Shown here piece by piece: positions 26,632-34,522 of a DNA stretch of 39,700 nt (position 1 is its first letter; the number at the start of each line of letters is the position of its first letter). Below the pieces are notes generated by a model, which worked only from the letters and a program-made list of their open reading frames with translations, ran no database searches and was not told the DNA's origin. Source of the DNA: Angelakisella sp. (GTDB taxonomy: Bacteria; Bacillota; Clostridia; Oscillospirales; Ruminococcaceae); the NCBI GenBank assembly GCA_020024515.1, contig JAHHTR010000004.1, positions 1-39,700 on the forward strand. Direction: 5' to 3'. The translations under genes were made by a program, and so were the position numbers.

Positions 26632-27855
26632 CTATTCACCCGCTTTAAAATTATACTTTGGCTTTATAATTTTAAGAATTTCCGCTGTCGGTTCTATATT
26701 ATCCACTATATCACTCATATTTTTATATGCCATTGGACATTCATCAAGCGTATTTTGATTTACAGATGTTGTATAAATACCGTTCATTGTCTTTTCAAAT
26801 TCTTCAACACTGAACTTTTCTTTTGCCTTTGTTCTACTGAATAATCTGCCAGCACCATGAGGGGCAGAGCAGTTCCAATCCTCATTCCCTTTACCTATGC
26901 AAATAAGACTTCCGTCACGCATATTAATCGGAATTAAAAGTTTCTCGCCACTTTGTGCAGAAACAGCGCCCTTTCGCACAATACCTGTCTTTATGTCAAT
27001 ATAATTATGCACTGTCTCAAAGTACTCATAGTCTTCCAAAGTTTTACCAAACAAATTTTTCAATATATTTGTGGCTATTGTCTTACGGTTAAGTGTTGCA
27101 TACTCCTGTGATATGTGCATATCGTGAAGATAGTTCTCTCTGTATTTACCTGTCAAGTAGCATAAATCTTTTGGTATATTAACACCTTTTGCCGAAAACT
27201 CTCTTTTCAGTTCTTTAATGGCACTTTGAATTTCCTTCTTTCTTCCATCTGCTTTGTACTTTTCAATAAGCGCCTCTTGTTCGTCAAAAAGTTTATCTTT
27301 GCCACTCAGTATATCAAATGCCAAGTTTTGATAGTGTTCCGCAACTTGTTTACCGAGATTTCTGCTACCTGTATGTATAACAAGATAATTATTGTTTTCA
27401 TCATCAACATCTATCTCGATAAAATGATTTCCGCCACCCAGTGTGCCTATACTTTTTTCTATCCTCTTTGTATCTTTAAGACTTCTGTAACAAACCATAT
27501 CTTTAAGCTCCGGATAACGAACTTCTCTGCCTTCGTGAACTTTTTTGCCACTGGGCACAAATTCACGAATAATATCATCTAGTCTGTGATAATCAATATC
27601 TATATCTTTCAGCATTACTGTAAGCATTCCGCAGCCAATATCCACTCCGACAATATTCGGAATAACCATTTCCCCAAGATTTGCGGTAAATCCAATTACA
27701 CAACCCTTTCCTGCGTGTACATCTGGCATTACTCTAACCTTTGCCCCATTGCAAAATTCTTGCTGACAAAGTGTTTTTATCTGTTCCACTGCATCTTCTT
27801 CCACAATATCCGTAAATATCTTTGCGTTACTATATTTACTGTTAATTTCTATCAT
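26632..27855 (-). CDS. rtcB: RNA-splicing ligase RtcB
   Basis: RtcB joins a 2',3'-cyclic phosphate (or 3'-phosphate) RNA end to a 5'-OH end in a GTP- and Mn-dependent reaction, repairing RNAs cut by ribotoxins or splicing enzymes. The 407-residue protein shows RVMPDVHAGKGCVIGFTA near residue 45, GVDIGCGM, GGGNHFIEID, and SAPHGAGRLFSRTKAK, whose histidine is the guanylylated nucleophile. The length matches bacterial short RtcB. It starts 8 nt after the slipin stop, with AGGTG partly overlapping that stop, so the two are translationally coupled. No archease gene is seen nearby. Confidence 0.95.
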   Translation of the reverse strand: MIEINSKYSNAKIFTDIVEEDAVEQIKTLCQQEFCNGAKVRVMPDVHAGKGCVIGFTANLGEMVIPNIVGVDIGCGMLTVMLKDIDIDYHRLDDIIREFVPSGKKVHEGREVRYPELKDMVCYRSLKDTKRIEKSIGTLGGGNHFIEIDVDDENNNYLVIHTGSRNLGKQVAEHYQNLAFDILSGKDKLFDEQEALIEKYKADGRKKEIQSAIKELKREFSAKGVNIPKDLCYLTGKYRENYLHDMHISQEYATLNRKTIATNILKNLFGKTLEDYEYFETVHNYIDIKTGIVRKGAVSAQSGEKLLIPINMRDGSLICIGKGNEDWNCSAPHGAGRLFSRTKAKEKFSVEEFEKTMNGIYTTSVNQNTLDECPMAYKNMSDIVDNIEPTAEILKIIKPKYNFKAGE

Positions 27856-27863
27856 AAAAACAC

Positions 27864-28958
27864 CTATCCTTTCATAATTCTTGTAAGTTCCGACAATAAA
27901 TCATTACTGTTACTTACGTTTATATTTCCCACTTTCTCACAAATTTTTTCCAAGTATTCAAGCTCTTTCAGTTTATAAAGAGTCTTATTCTCATCCATAA
28001 GTTTTGCGGTATTCAGTAGACTTCTTGTAGATGCCACTTCCTCCCTACGTGTTATTACATTTGCCTGTGCTTTCTTTTCCGCAATCAGCACTGTATTCAT
28101 AATATCACGTATTTCACCGGGCAAGATAATATCCTTTATACCTATATCATACACTTCTACAAAGAAACTTTCTTCTTTTTCTTTTAGTTTTGCATACATA
28201 TATTCAGATATTTTATCTTTATTTTCAAGTATCTCATCAAGTCTATATTTACCTATATACTCACGCAAAGCAAGTTGCAAAGACACATATATTTGATTTG
28301 TTACATCTTCTATTTCACTGTGAATTTTAATATAGTCTGTAATCTTATAATTACAAACAAAGTTTATACGTAATCCTACTTTATCAAGAGTAAGCATTTC
28401 CTGTCCTTGCATATTCATTTGCAAAAGTCTTGTATCTACATAATCTGCAGATATCTGTGTACCATTATTCCAAAAATAATATGTACCTTCATCAAGAAGT
28501 TTTACAAATTTTCCGTCATAGTACAGTCTTGCTTTTTCATAATCTTGCACCAATACTTTTTTATATAAATTAGTTGGGATTTCATTAAATATATACTTTG
28601 GAACTTCCTCCGACACTTCTGCGTCTTTTATAGAAACAGTCACAAAAGTATGCTTTTGATACACATTCCAAAAAGCAAATTTACCCTTTGTTAAACATTC
28701 TTTAAAATTACCATTTATATAATGAAGTGTAATACTTTCATCAGGCACTTCTATTATCGATAAATCCTTATGTAATTTTTCATTTTTAAGCAACGGTTCA
28801 ATATCAAAATCTTTTATTTTAAATTCTTCGTCTACTTTTACAACAATTACAGAATAACAATTTCTGAAAAAATTATGTTTTCCGCTATACAATACATCAA
28901 TAAACTTACCGTCTTTAAACAATAAGCCTCTTTCATTTTCATAAATTACCTTTGTCAT
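27864..28958 (-). CDS. Slipin/SPFH (stomatin-like) protein coupled to RtcB
   Basis: A 364-residue protein of the SPFH/band-7 type. The N-terminal half holds two related segments with pattern LLFKDGKFIDVLYSGKH and ARLYYDGKFVKLLDEG. The SPFH domain then runs from about residue 180, with MLTLDKVGLRINFVCNYKITD and DIGIKDIILPGEIRDIMNTV, followed by a charged helix with EKKAQANVITRREEVASTRS, the usual oligomerising coil. Unlike many stomatins no N-terminal membrane helix is obvious, so it may be soluble or peripheral. The ATG at 28958 lies 9 nt after GGAGG; a GTG three codons upstream overlaps that site. It probably scaffolds or supports RtcB-based repair, but its exact role is unknown. Confidence 0.85.
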   Translation of the reverse strand: MTKVIYENERGLLFKDGKFIDVLYSGKHNFFRNCYSVIVVKVDEEFKIKDFDIEPLLKNEKLHKDLSIIEVPDESITLHYINGNFKECLTKGKFAFWNVYQKHTFVTVSIKDAEVSEEVPKYIFNEIPTNLYKKVLVQDYEKARLYYDGKFVKLLDEGTYYFWNNGTQISADYVDTRLLQMNMQGQEMLTLDKVGLRINFVCNYKITDYIKIHSEIEDVTNQIYVSLQLALREYIGKYRLDEILENKDKISEYMYAKLKEKEESFFVEVYDIGIKDIILPGEIRDIMNTVLIAEKKAQANVITRREEVASTRSLLNTAKLMDENKTLYKLKELEYLEKICEKVGNINVSNSNDLLSELTRIMKG

Positions 28959-29181
28959 AGTCTTCACCCTCCAAAAAAATTGTTTTTTGTCGCAAACGGT
29001 TCATTAAGTATTGACGGCGAAATATTTAAGACAGTTTATTTAAAAATCGGAAGTAAAACTCTGGATAATTAAAACCACTGTCGGTATCCATTTTCGGCAA
29101 GGTTAATATTTAACTTGAATTTAATCAGAACTGTTTGCAACCCTTTTCATTAATTCTTTAATTGAATTTGTAATGCTTTTG

Positions 29182-29247
29182 TTAGGATTCGAACCCAACA
29201 ACAACAGCAGTTGCACCATAGTGAGCAAACAAAGACATCAATACCAT
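29182..29247 (-). CDS. Candidate 21-residue leader peptide or small protein
   Basis: The ORF opens MVLMSLFAHYGATAVVV and ends GFES. Its ATG is 9 nt after GGAGG, one of the better ribosome sites in this cluster, and lies in the loop of a short TACC/GGTA hairpin. The peptide is hydrophobic. The following sequence stays open in the +1 frame as NPNKSITNSIKELMKRVANSSD-like coding-looking text, so a frameshift in a once longer protein of about 40 residues is possible. No family is recognised. Confidence 0.35.
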   Translation of the reverse strand: MVLMSLFAHYGATAVVVGFES

Positions 29248-29278
29248 TTGGTACTACCTCCGGCAGAGTGGAATATTT

Positions 29279-29307
29279 TTAATATCCGCACATATAGTTT
29301 TTGTCAG
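29279..29307 (-). promoter_or_regulatory. Candidate promoter of the slipin-rtcB transcript
   Basis: Minus-strand CTGACA (29307-29302) is separated by 17 nt from TATTAA (29284-29279). It lies downstream of the WYL terminator, so slipin-rtcB would have its own start. A WYL protein could act here, but no clear operator was found. Confidence 0.4.
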
Positions 29308-29345
29308 CAATACTATGATACAGTAAAATTTTTCCTTTATCATTG

Positions 29346-29394
29346 AAAAAAAGTTGCGAACTTAAATAAAACTATCTAAGTTCGCAACTTTTTT
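29346..29394 (-). terminator. Terminator overlapping the end of the second WYL gene
   Basis: A perfect 18-bp stem (AAAAAAGTTGCGAACTTA and complement) ends in a T-run on the minus strand. The WYL stop codon (29372-29374) lies in its loop, so the 5' arm encodes the last residues KSCEL. Confidence 0.9.
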
Positions 29395-30274
29395 GTTTGT
29401 TTAGTCTCTCTTTGATTAAATCTATAAAGCTCTGCGGACTGATAACTTTGAGCATTGGACCAAAAGACAGTATACGTATAAGTACTTCTGTCTCATCGTC
29501 TTTATAGTATGTCAGTTTCATTTCATAAAACTTATCATCAATTTGCCTTGTTTCTTTTTTTAAATTTGCAAAGTGTAACATACAGCGTTCAAGTGCTTTT
29601 CTTTCGTTTTTTATACTTATAACAACCGTACTTTCATTTCTATCAATCGGCTTAATGTCAGAGATATTAACTATTGCACCAAAAGTACAGGTTTTTATAC
29701 GTGCCATATTAATAACCGAACCACCACTGCATATTATACGGAATTTATCATCTTTTTCCGAATACTCTAACTTTTGTGGAAAATATATGCCTTTTGTAAT
29801 AATGCCCTTTCCACTGCGAAATACAATATTCAAACGTCTGTGTTCTTTTATTGCTCTCAAAACAGTCTGAAATATTTTTATATATTCTTCATCACTATAT
29901 GGATCTCCGTCAAGAATTTTATCAAAATAATAAAAGTCCCTTTCAAAATATAGCGGTTCTACATCTTCCAAACCTATAATATCATCACAAAACAGCCTAA
30001 AACGTTTGTCAAGCGAAATTGCTTTTAAAAAACTCTTTTGTAAATTTGTAATCGGCATTTTCGGATAGGTTTTAATATTTGTATTAAAGTCCTTTGTTAT
30101 CAGTTGCCACTGTTCACTCTTTATATTATCCAAAAAATATATATAACTATCCGAAAAAGCTATGCTGTTAATTATTTCATTTGCATTTTTATTACTCAAT
30201 TCTCCGTCTATTGCTTTTTCAATGAGTTTTGCCATAGCGATGTAGTATGTACTGTATATTTCGTTGAATAACAC
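29372..30274 (-). CDS. WYL-domain transcriptional regulator (second of pair)
   Basis: A 300-residue protein related to the upstream WYL gene. The central region RAIKEHRRLNIVFRSGKG with a following beta-rich stretch matches the WYL fold, and a WCX-like C-terminal segment has EVLIRILSFGPMLKVISPQSF. The N-terminal half is helical and no clear HTH is seen, so it may act as a partner of the first protein. WYL domains sense ligands, often nucleotides or nucleic acids. The start is GTG at 30274, 9 nt after GAGGAG, which overlaps the stop of the first gene. It ends inside a strong terminator. Confidence 0.8.
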   Translation of the reverse strand: MLFNEIYSTYYIAMAKLIEKAIDGELSNKNANEIINSIAFSDSYIYFLDNIKSEQWQLITKDFNTNIKTYPKMPITNLQKSFLKAISLDKRFRLFCDDIIGLEDVEPLYFERDFYYFDKILDGDPYSDEEYIKIFQTVLRAIKEHRRLNIVFRSGKGIITKGIYFPQKLEYSEKDDKFRIICSGGSVINMARIKTCTFGAIVNISDIKPIDRNESTVVISIKNERKALERCMLHFANLKKETRQIDDKFYEMKLTYYKDDETEVLIRILSFGPMLKVISPQSFIDLIKERLNKQKSCELR

Positions 30275-30280
30275 TTTTTT

Positions 30281-31510
30281 TCACTCCTCATACATCTTTT
30301 GCATTTCTTCCAAATCTTCATAAAATGTATTTTTCACATTTTCATTTGTACACTCAAACTTTATTATTCTACCTATAAAAGTTCTTATAAACGGAAGTGC
30401 CTCTTGCGCATTATATAATTCTTTTTCATAAGTATATGTAGTATCGTCTATCTGTGTAACCTTACCGCCACGTCCCTCTCTTAGCAGTCGATTTACAATA
30501 TACTTTTCATTTTGTAAAATGCTTAATGTCAGAACTATTTTTTCTAAATCTTTTGTATTACCTATATTTACTCCCCAAGTATTTGCAAGTATCACTTCCA
30601 ATTTTTTGTAATTATCATCAAAAAACTCATCTTTATCTAAAATATCAACTTTCTTTATATAATCAAGTCTGTAATTTTTAATTATATTCGTACGTTGTTG
30701 TTTGCAAGCAATATACTGTCTCCCACCCTGTACACTTATCAAAAATTTTAAGGGTGTAACTATCACTATTTCTTCTCTTTGAGTTTTTGATATAAAATTT
30801 GTTATCTCTATTTTTCTTTTACTATGTATTGCCTGTAATATAACTTCTATTATTTCGCTATCCAGTGCATTCATAATATAGTGATGCTTGTAAGATAAAC
30901 ATTTCTGAATACTTTTGCACTTATCGAGCAAAAAGCTACCCACAACCCCCATCGGCGAGCTTTCCGCAAAAAAAGTAATTGCATCACAATAATTATTAAT
31001 ATCAATATCATCTCTTAACATTGAGTACAAAAGATTTTTACCGTGTTTTTCAGATGTAAGAATTCCTATTTTTTCATATTCTTTCAATTTATTCCTTATA
31101 GTTGATAAATCAAATATTATAGGTTCTTGAAAAATCGATAAATATTCATCAAAAATTATATCTGCTATTTGTGGTATTGACAGTGCCGAATGTTCGGTTA
31201 ATATATCCAATATGATAAAGTGCAGTGTTATATCATTTTTAGTAAAAGACTTTGTTTTAAAAGCACGATAAAGCGGATTTGTATTAATAGATGCACAATC
31301 AACAGAAATAAAGACACGCTTTCCGTTTTCGTCTTGTCTAAAACTCATTATATCGTATAAATAACTTTCAATTCTGCGTTTTTCGTTGTCGTAACTACGT
31401 AAGCTCTTTATGGAAAAATCATCACGTGTTCTAAATCCATATATATAGAAGTCACGCATATAGTCACGTATTTTATCAAATTTTTTTATAAGTTCGGAAT
31501 ATTCCGCCAA
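30281..31510 (-). CDS. WYL-domain transcriptional regulator (first of pair)
   Basis: A 409-residue protein. An N-terminal helical region is followed by a winged-helix-like stretch at about 95-165 (TLHFIILDILTEHSALSIPQ, then TIRNKLKEYEKIGILTSEKHG). The WYL domain, around residues 220-300, includes RKIEITNFISKTQREEIVIVTP, and a WCX-type C-terminus closes it. It probably binds DNA near the slipin-rtcB promoter and responds to a ligand from RNA damage; that is inference from context. The start is TTG at 31510, about 8 nt after AGGTGG; a nearer ATG is out of frame and opens only a 12-codon ORF. Confidence 0.8.
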   Translation of the reverse strand: MAEYSELIKKFDKIRDYMRDFYIYGFRTRDDFSIKSLRSYDNEKRRIESYLYDIMSFRQDENGKRVFISVDCASINTNPLYRAFKTKSFTKNDITLHFIILDILTEHSALSIPQIADIIFDEYLSIFQEPIIFDLSTIRNKLKEYEKIGILTSEKHGKNLLYSMLRDDIDINNYCDAITFFAESSPMGVVGSFLLDKCKSIQKCLSYKHHYIMNALDSEIIEVILQAIHSKRKIEITNFISKTQREEIVIVTPLKFLISVQGGRQYIACKQQRTNIIKNYRLDYIKKVDILDKDEFFDDNYKKLEVILANTWGVNIGNTKDLEKIVLTLSILQNEKYIVNRLLREGRGGKVTQIDDTTYTYEKELYNAQEALPFIRTFIGRIIKFECTNENVKNTFYEDLEEMQKMYEE

Positions 31511-31544
31511 TCATCACACCACCTTTTATACCAACATACAACAA

Positions 31545-31578
31545 AACAGAGTAATCTACAAACATAAATTACTCTGTT
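31545..31578 (-). terminator. Terminator after the rhomboid-like gene
   Basis: An 11-bp stem AACAGAGTAAT/ATTACTCTGTT lies between the rhomboid-like stop and the first WYL gene, with a modest T-rich tail on the minus strand. It suggests the WYL pair has its own promoter. Confidence 0.65.
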
Positions 31579-31588
31579 ATTAATGAAG

Positions 31589-32242
31589 TTATTTTTTATT
31601 GAAACGTCTTCTGTTTTTGTAGATATTTATTTGATATTTTATATCATCAAAAAAGTCTTTTCCGAAAAACAGCAAGAAGTTTAAAACAGAAAACAGTATT
31701 GCCATTTTTGTTGAAAAATTACCTGCAAAAAAAGCAAGTACAAACAGTAACATACTGAAATATCCAAGATATTTTGCTTTTATAGGAATTATAAAGAAAA
31801 GTAAAAATTCTGTATCCGGAAACAGTTGAGCAAAAGCCAAAAACAAAGATAGATTAAGATATGACGCATCACCGAAACCTGATATAAGTCCTGCTATTAT
31901 TGCACCTATCAGTCCTATCAGATAATATATGTTGAACTTAAATGCTCCCCAGTAATTTTCAAGTGTTGTACCGATAGAATAATTAAAATACAGTGCCAAC
32001 GCAACCAAAAAAAGCGATGTGCTCATAGGTGGTATAAATATAAATGTTATTATCCTCCACACTTGTCCGGCAAAAATAGCTACACGACTGAAAAACAACA
32101 TATTAATTATAGGCACACCTATCATAAAATTAAGAATATATACAGCAACCATTGTTATGGTAATATACATCATTAAATTATGAATAGCATACCTGCCATA
32201 TTTATATTCCATTCTATAAAATTTTCTTCGTAGTTTCTCCAT
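31589..32242 (-). CDS. Rhomboid-like membrane protein lacking catalytic residues
   Basis: A 217-residue polytopic membrane protein with about six helices. QVWRIITFIFIPP near residue 60, TLENYWGAFKFNIYYLIGLIG, and the pattern FAQLFPDTEFLLFFIIPIKAKYL are what I expect from the rhomboid-related group common in Clostridia. The GxSG serine motif of active rhomboid proteases is absent where it should lie (GFGDASYLNLSL), and no membrane histidine partner is seen. It is therefore probably a pseudoprotease or a structural membrane protein. AAGGAG precedes the ATG. It follows niaR by about 160 nt. Confidence 0.7.
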   Translation of the reverse strand: MEKLRRKFYRMEYKYGRYAIHNLMMYITITMVAVYILNFMIGVPIINMLFFSRVAIFAGQVWRIITFIFIPPMSTSLFLVALALYFNYSIGTTLENYWGAFKFNIYYLIGLIGAIIAGLISGFGDASYLNLSLFLAFAQLFPDTEFLLFFIIPIKAKYLGYFSMLLFVLAFFAGNFSTKMAILFSVLNFLLFFGKDFFDDIKYQINIYKNRRRFNKK

Positions 32243-32402
32243 TATGTTCTCCTTATTATTAGTTATGTATTATACAAGTATAACACAGTTTTCAGCAACA
32301 AAAAAACTAAAAAAGATGTCCTTTTTGTTACTAAATTATAATAATCGAAAAAGAAATTATTAACATACATAATATTGACAAGTTTGATTGTGAATAAACT
32401 GT

Positions 32403-32909
32403 TTATTTGCAAATGTATCCTTTTTGTGTCAATGCACTAACTACATTTTTATAGTGCTTTTGTGTCGGACAAGACAGTGTATGCAAATGTATATCATCAG
32501 TAAGTGAACATAGTGGTTGCGAATTGCTCTTACAAAAATTATCCCAAAACATATCAATATCTTTTCTGCTGAACAAGTGCAGTGTACCTGTTATTTGTCC
32601 GTAAACGCTGTGCTCTACTATTACATCAACTATTCCACAACCTTCATCAATAATTGTATAAAGTTCATCAAGCAAGTCTTCTTTTGAATGTTTACATGCC
32701 ACTATATAACTGCTCTCTATTTGTTTTTCAAGTATATATCCACGAGGGGTTGCTGTAATATTATTCCCCTCTGCACGTAAAAGCGCTACATCTCCCACTA
32801 TTACCTGTCTGCTTACAGCATAATTTTTTGCAAGTTGTGTAGCACTTATCGGCAATTTGTTTTTTTGTAGCAGTGTCAGTATTGCTTTTCTTCTTTCATC
32901 AGTATTAAT
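32403..32909 (-). CDS. niaR: Niacin-responsive repressor NiaR (3H domain), non-canonical start
   Basis: NiaR represses niacin uptake or NAD-synthesis genes when nicotinic acid binds. The winged HTH reads ERRKAILTLLQKN, then SATQLAKNYAVSRQVIVGDV; the 3H ligand domain follows with VIVEHSVYGQ and DIHLHTLSCPT, carrying the conserved histidines. The full HTH needs 18 codons upstream of the first TTG (32855). In that frame a TGA at 32918-32916 is followed by TTT, ATC (32912) and ATT (32909), with AGGAG at 32924-32920. Translation therefore probably starts at ATT or ATC, giving 168-169 residues, the normal family length. No niacin transporter gene is in the window. Confidence 0.85.
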   Translation of the reverse strand: MNTDERRKAILTLLQKNKLPISATQLAKNYAVSRQVIVGDVALLRAEGNNITATPRGYILEKQIESSYIVACKHSKEDLLDELYTIIDEGCGIVDVIVEHSVYGQITGTLHLFSRKDIDMFWDNFCKSNSQPLCSLTDDIHLHTLSCPTQKHYKNVVSALTQKGYICK

Positions 32910-32986
32910 GATAAATCAACTCCTAATAAAATATAACTTAGGGAATACCGAACAAATACAGATAAGTATATTATGCGATGCTTCCC

Positions 32987-34522
32987 TTACATAAGCGGTG
33001 CAAAAATGCTTAAACATGTACGGAAAAAACGTGTAACAGCAGATACCTTTTTACATTTATCCAAAGTTATCTCTTGTGAAAGATTTTGTGTGTCCAAAAA
33101 GTCTTTTTTAATATCAAGCACAACACTTGAACCACACATAAATACACCGCATTCAAAATGCAGATACAAACTGCGGTAATCCATATTTATTGTACCTACT
33201 ACCGCATATTTATCATCGCATACATAAGATTTTGCATGTATAAATCCCGGTGTATACTCATAAATTTTCACACCACTCTCTATCAACACATCATAATATG
33301 AACGTGTAACCGCATGAACATACCATTTGTCTGCAATATGTGGTGTTATTATGCGTACATCTAAACCATTCTTTGCGGCAATACACAGAGCCGTAACCAT
33401 CTCATTATCTATTATTAGATACGGTGTGGTTATATATATATACTTTTGCGCTTTGTTTATCATATTAAGATATACACTTTCACCCACGCACTCCATATCA
33501 AGCGGACTATCGGCAAACGGTTGCACATAACCATCACCAACCACAGGCAACTCGTGATATTTATCAGGTCTGTAATCCAAGCAGTCATCATTGGTATTTG
33601 TAAGGAATGACCACATTGACAAAAAGAAAAGTGTCAAATTCCATACAGCATCGCCTTTTAAAATAATAGCTGTATCTTTCCAGTGTCCATGAATTTCTAT
33701 TTCATTTATGTATTCGTCAGCAAGATTTATACCACCTGTAAAACCGACATTTCCGTCTATTACACATATTTTTCTGTGGTCTCTGTTATTAAAACGCATA
33801 TTAATTACAGGTACAAACTTATTGAAAATTTCGCATTTTATACCCATTTCACGTAATTTCTTATCGTAACCGTATGGAAGGGTAAACATACAACCTGCAT
33901 CGTCATAAATCACTCTTACATCTACGCCTTGTTGTGCTTTTTCTTTTAAAACTTCAAGTATTGTATCCCACATTTTACCTTCACGAATAATAAAATACTC
34001 CATAAATATAAAATGCTCTGCTTTTTTTAATTCTTCAACCAATACTTCAAACTTTTCTTCACCTAAACGGAAATATTTCACTTCTGTTCTTTCCCATATT
34101 GGCGAATGTGCATAGTTAAACAAATACTTTGTATGGCAAGTGGCTATTTTATCATACCGCTCCAATGTATCTATTATCTCACTGTTATGGTGTTTATACT
34201 TTACTATATTTGTAGCTACCGACTCCATTTTTCTCTTTTCGCTTTTTGTCAGTCTTACTTTACCAAAAGTTAAGTAAAATATGCCGCCAAAAATAGGGAA
34301 CAATAACATAGGAACTATCCACGCAAGTTTATATGCCGGATTTGATCTGCCTGTCAAAATATAAAAAACTACTATAAAAGACAATATAGTTAACAATGTA
34401 TATACATATACAAATGAATTTTTAAACTTTTCCACCATAAATACAAAAAATATAACTTGTGCAAATATTGCTACACCAATTACTGTAAATCTATGAAAAA
34501 GCACGCCCAAAACTTTTTTCAT
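32987..34522 (-). CDS. cls: Cardiolipin synthase (phospholipase D family)
   Basis: This membrane enzyme condenses two phosphatidylglycerols into cardiolipin and glycerol. The 511-residue protein has two N-terminal membrane helices (about 10-30 and 36-56) and a PLDc_N segment ending in GGIFYLTFGK. Two HKD motifs are visible: HRKICVIDGNVGFTGGIN in the middle and HAKSYVCDDKYAVVGTIN near the end. The ATG overlaps the upstream gene by 4 nt (ATGA), with GGAGG just before it, so the two are translationally coupled. Confidence 0.95.
   Translation of the reverse strand: MKKVLGVLFHRFTVIGVAIFAQVIFFVFMVEKFKNSFVYVYTLLTILSFIVVFYILTGRSNPAYKLAWIVPMLLFPIFGGIFYLTFGKVRLTKSEKRKMESVATNIVKYKHHNSEIIDTLERYDKIATCHTKYLFNYAHSPIWERTEVKYFRLGEEKFEVLVEELKKAEHFIFMEYFIIREGKMWDTILEVLKEKAQQGVDVRVIYDDAGCMFTLPYGYDKKLREMGIKCEIFNKFVPVINMRFNNRDHRKICVIDGNVGFTGGINLADEYINEIEIHGHWKDTAIILKGDAVWNLTLFFLSMWSFLTNTNDDCLDYRPDKYHELPVVGDGYVQPFADSPLDMECVGESVYLNMINKAQKYIYITTPYLIIDNEMVTALCIAAKNGLDVRIITPHIADKWYVHAVTRSYYDVLIESGVKIYEYTPGFIHAKSYVCDDKYAVVGTINMDYRSLYLHFECGVFMCGSSVVLDIKKDFLDTQNLSQEITLDKCKKVSAVTRFFRTCLSIFAPLM

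Larger units (their letters stand above)
28959..29371 (-). other. Leader region between the WYL pair and slipin-rtcB
   Basis: A 413-nt stretch between the terminator of the second WYL gene and the slipin start. On the minus strand it has a candidate promoter (29279-29307), a strong ribosome site GGAGG (29261-29257) with a 21-codon ORF (29182-29247), a second ORF in another frame (29121-29219) and a third tiny ORF (29026-29091). GGGTTCGAATCC at 29196-29185 looks like a tRNA T-arm. It may be a leader RNA, a small-protein locus or a decayed gene. I recognise no Rfam family. Confidence 0.5.

Noticed and set aside
29150..29262. A complete tRNA gene on the minus strand around the GGGTTCGAATCC element
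   Set aside because: The T-arm folds, but no matching 7-bp acceptor stem, D-arm or anticodon arm can be placed at proper distance. The best partner for the acceptor leaves only about 28 nt for both other arms.
29274..29340. 29-codon minus-strand ORF directly after the WYL terminator (starts MIKEKFYCII)
   Set aside because: It has no ribosome site, begins within the terminator tail, and covers the proposed promoter.
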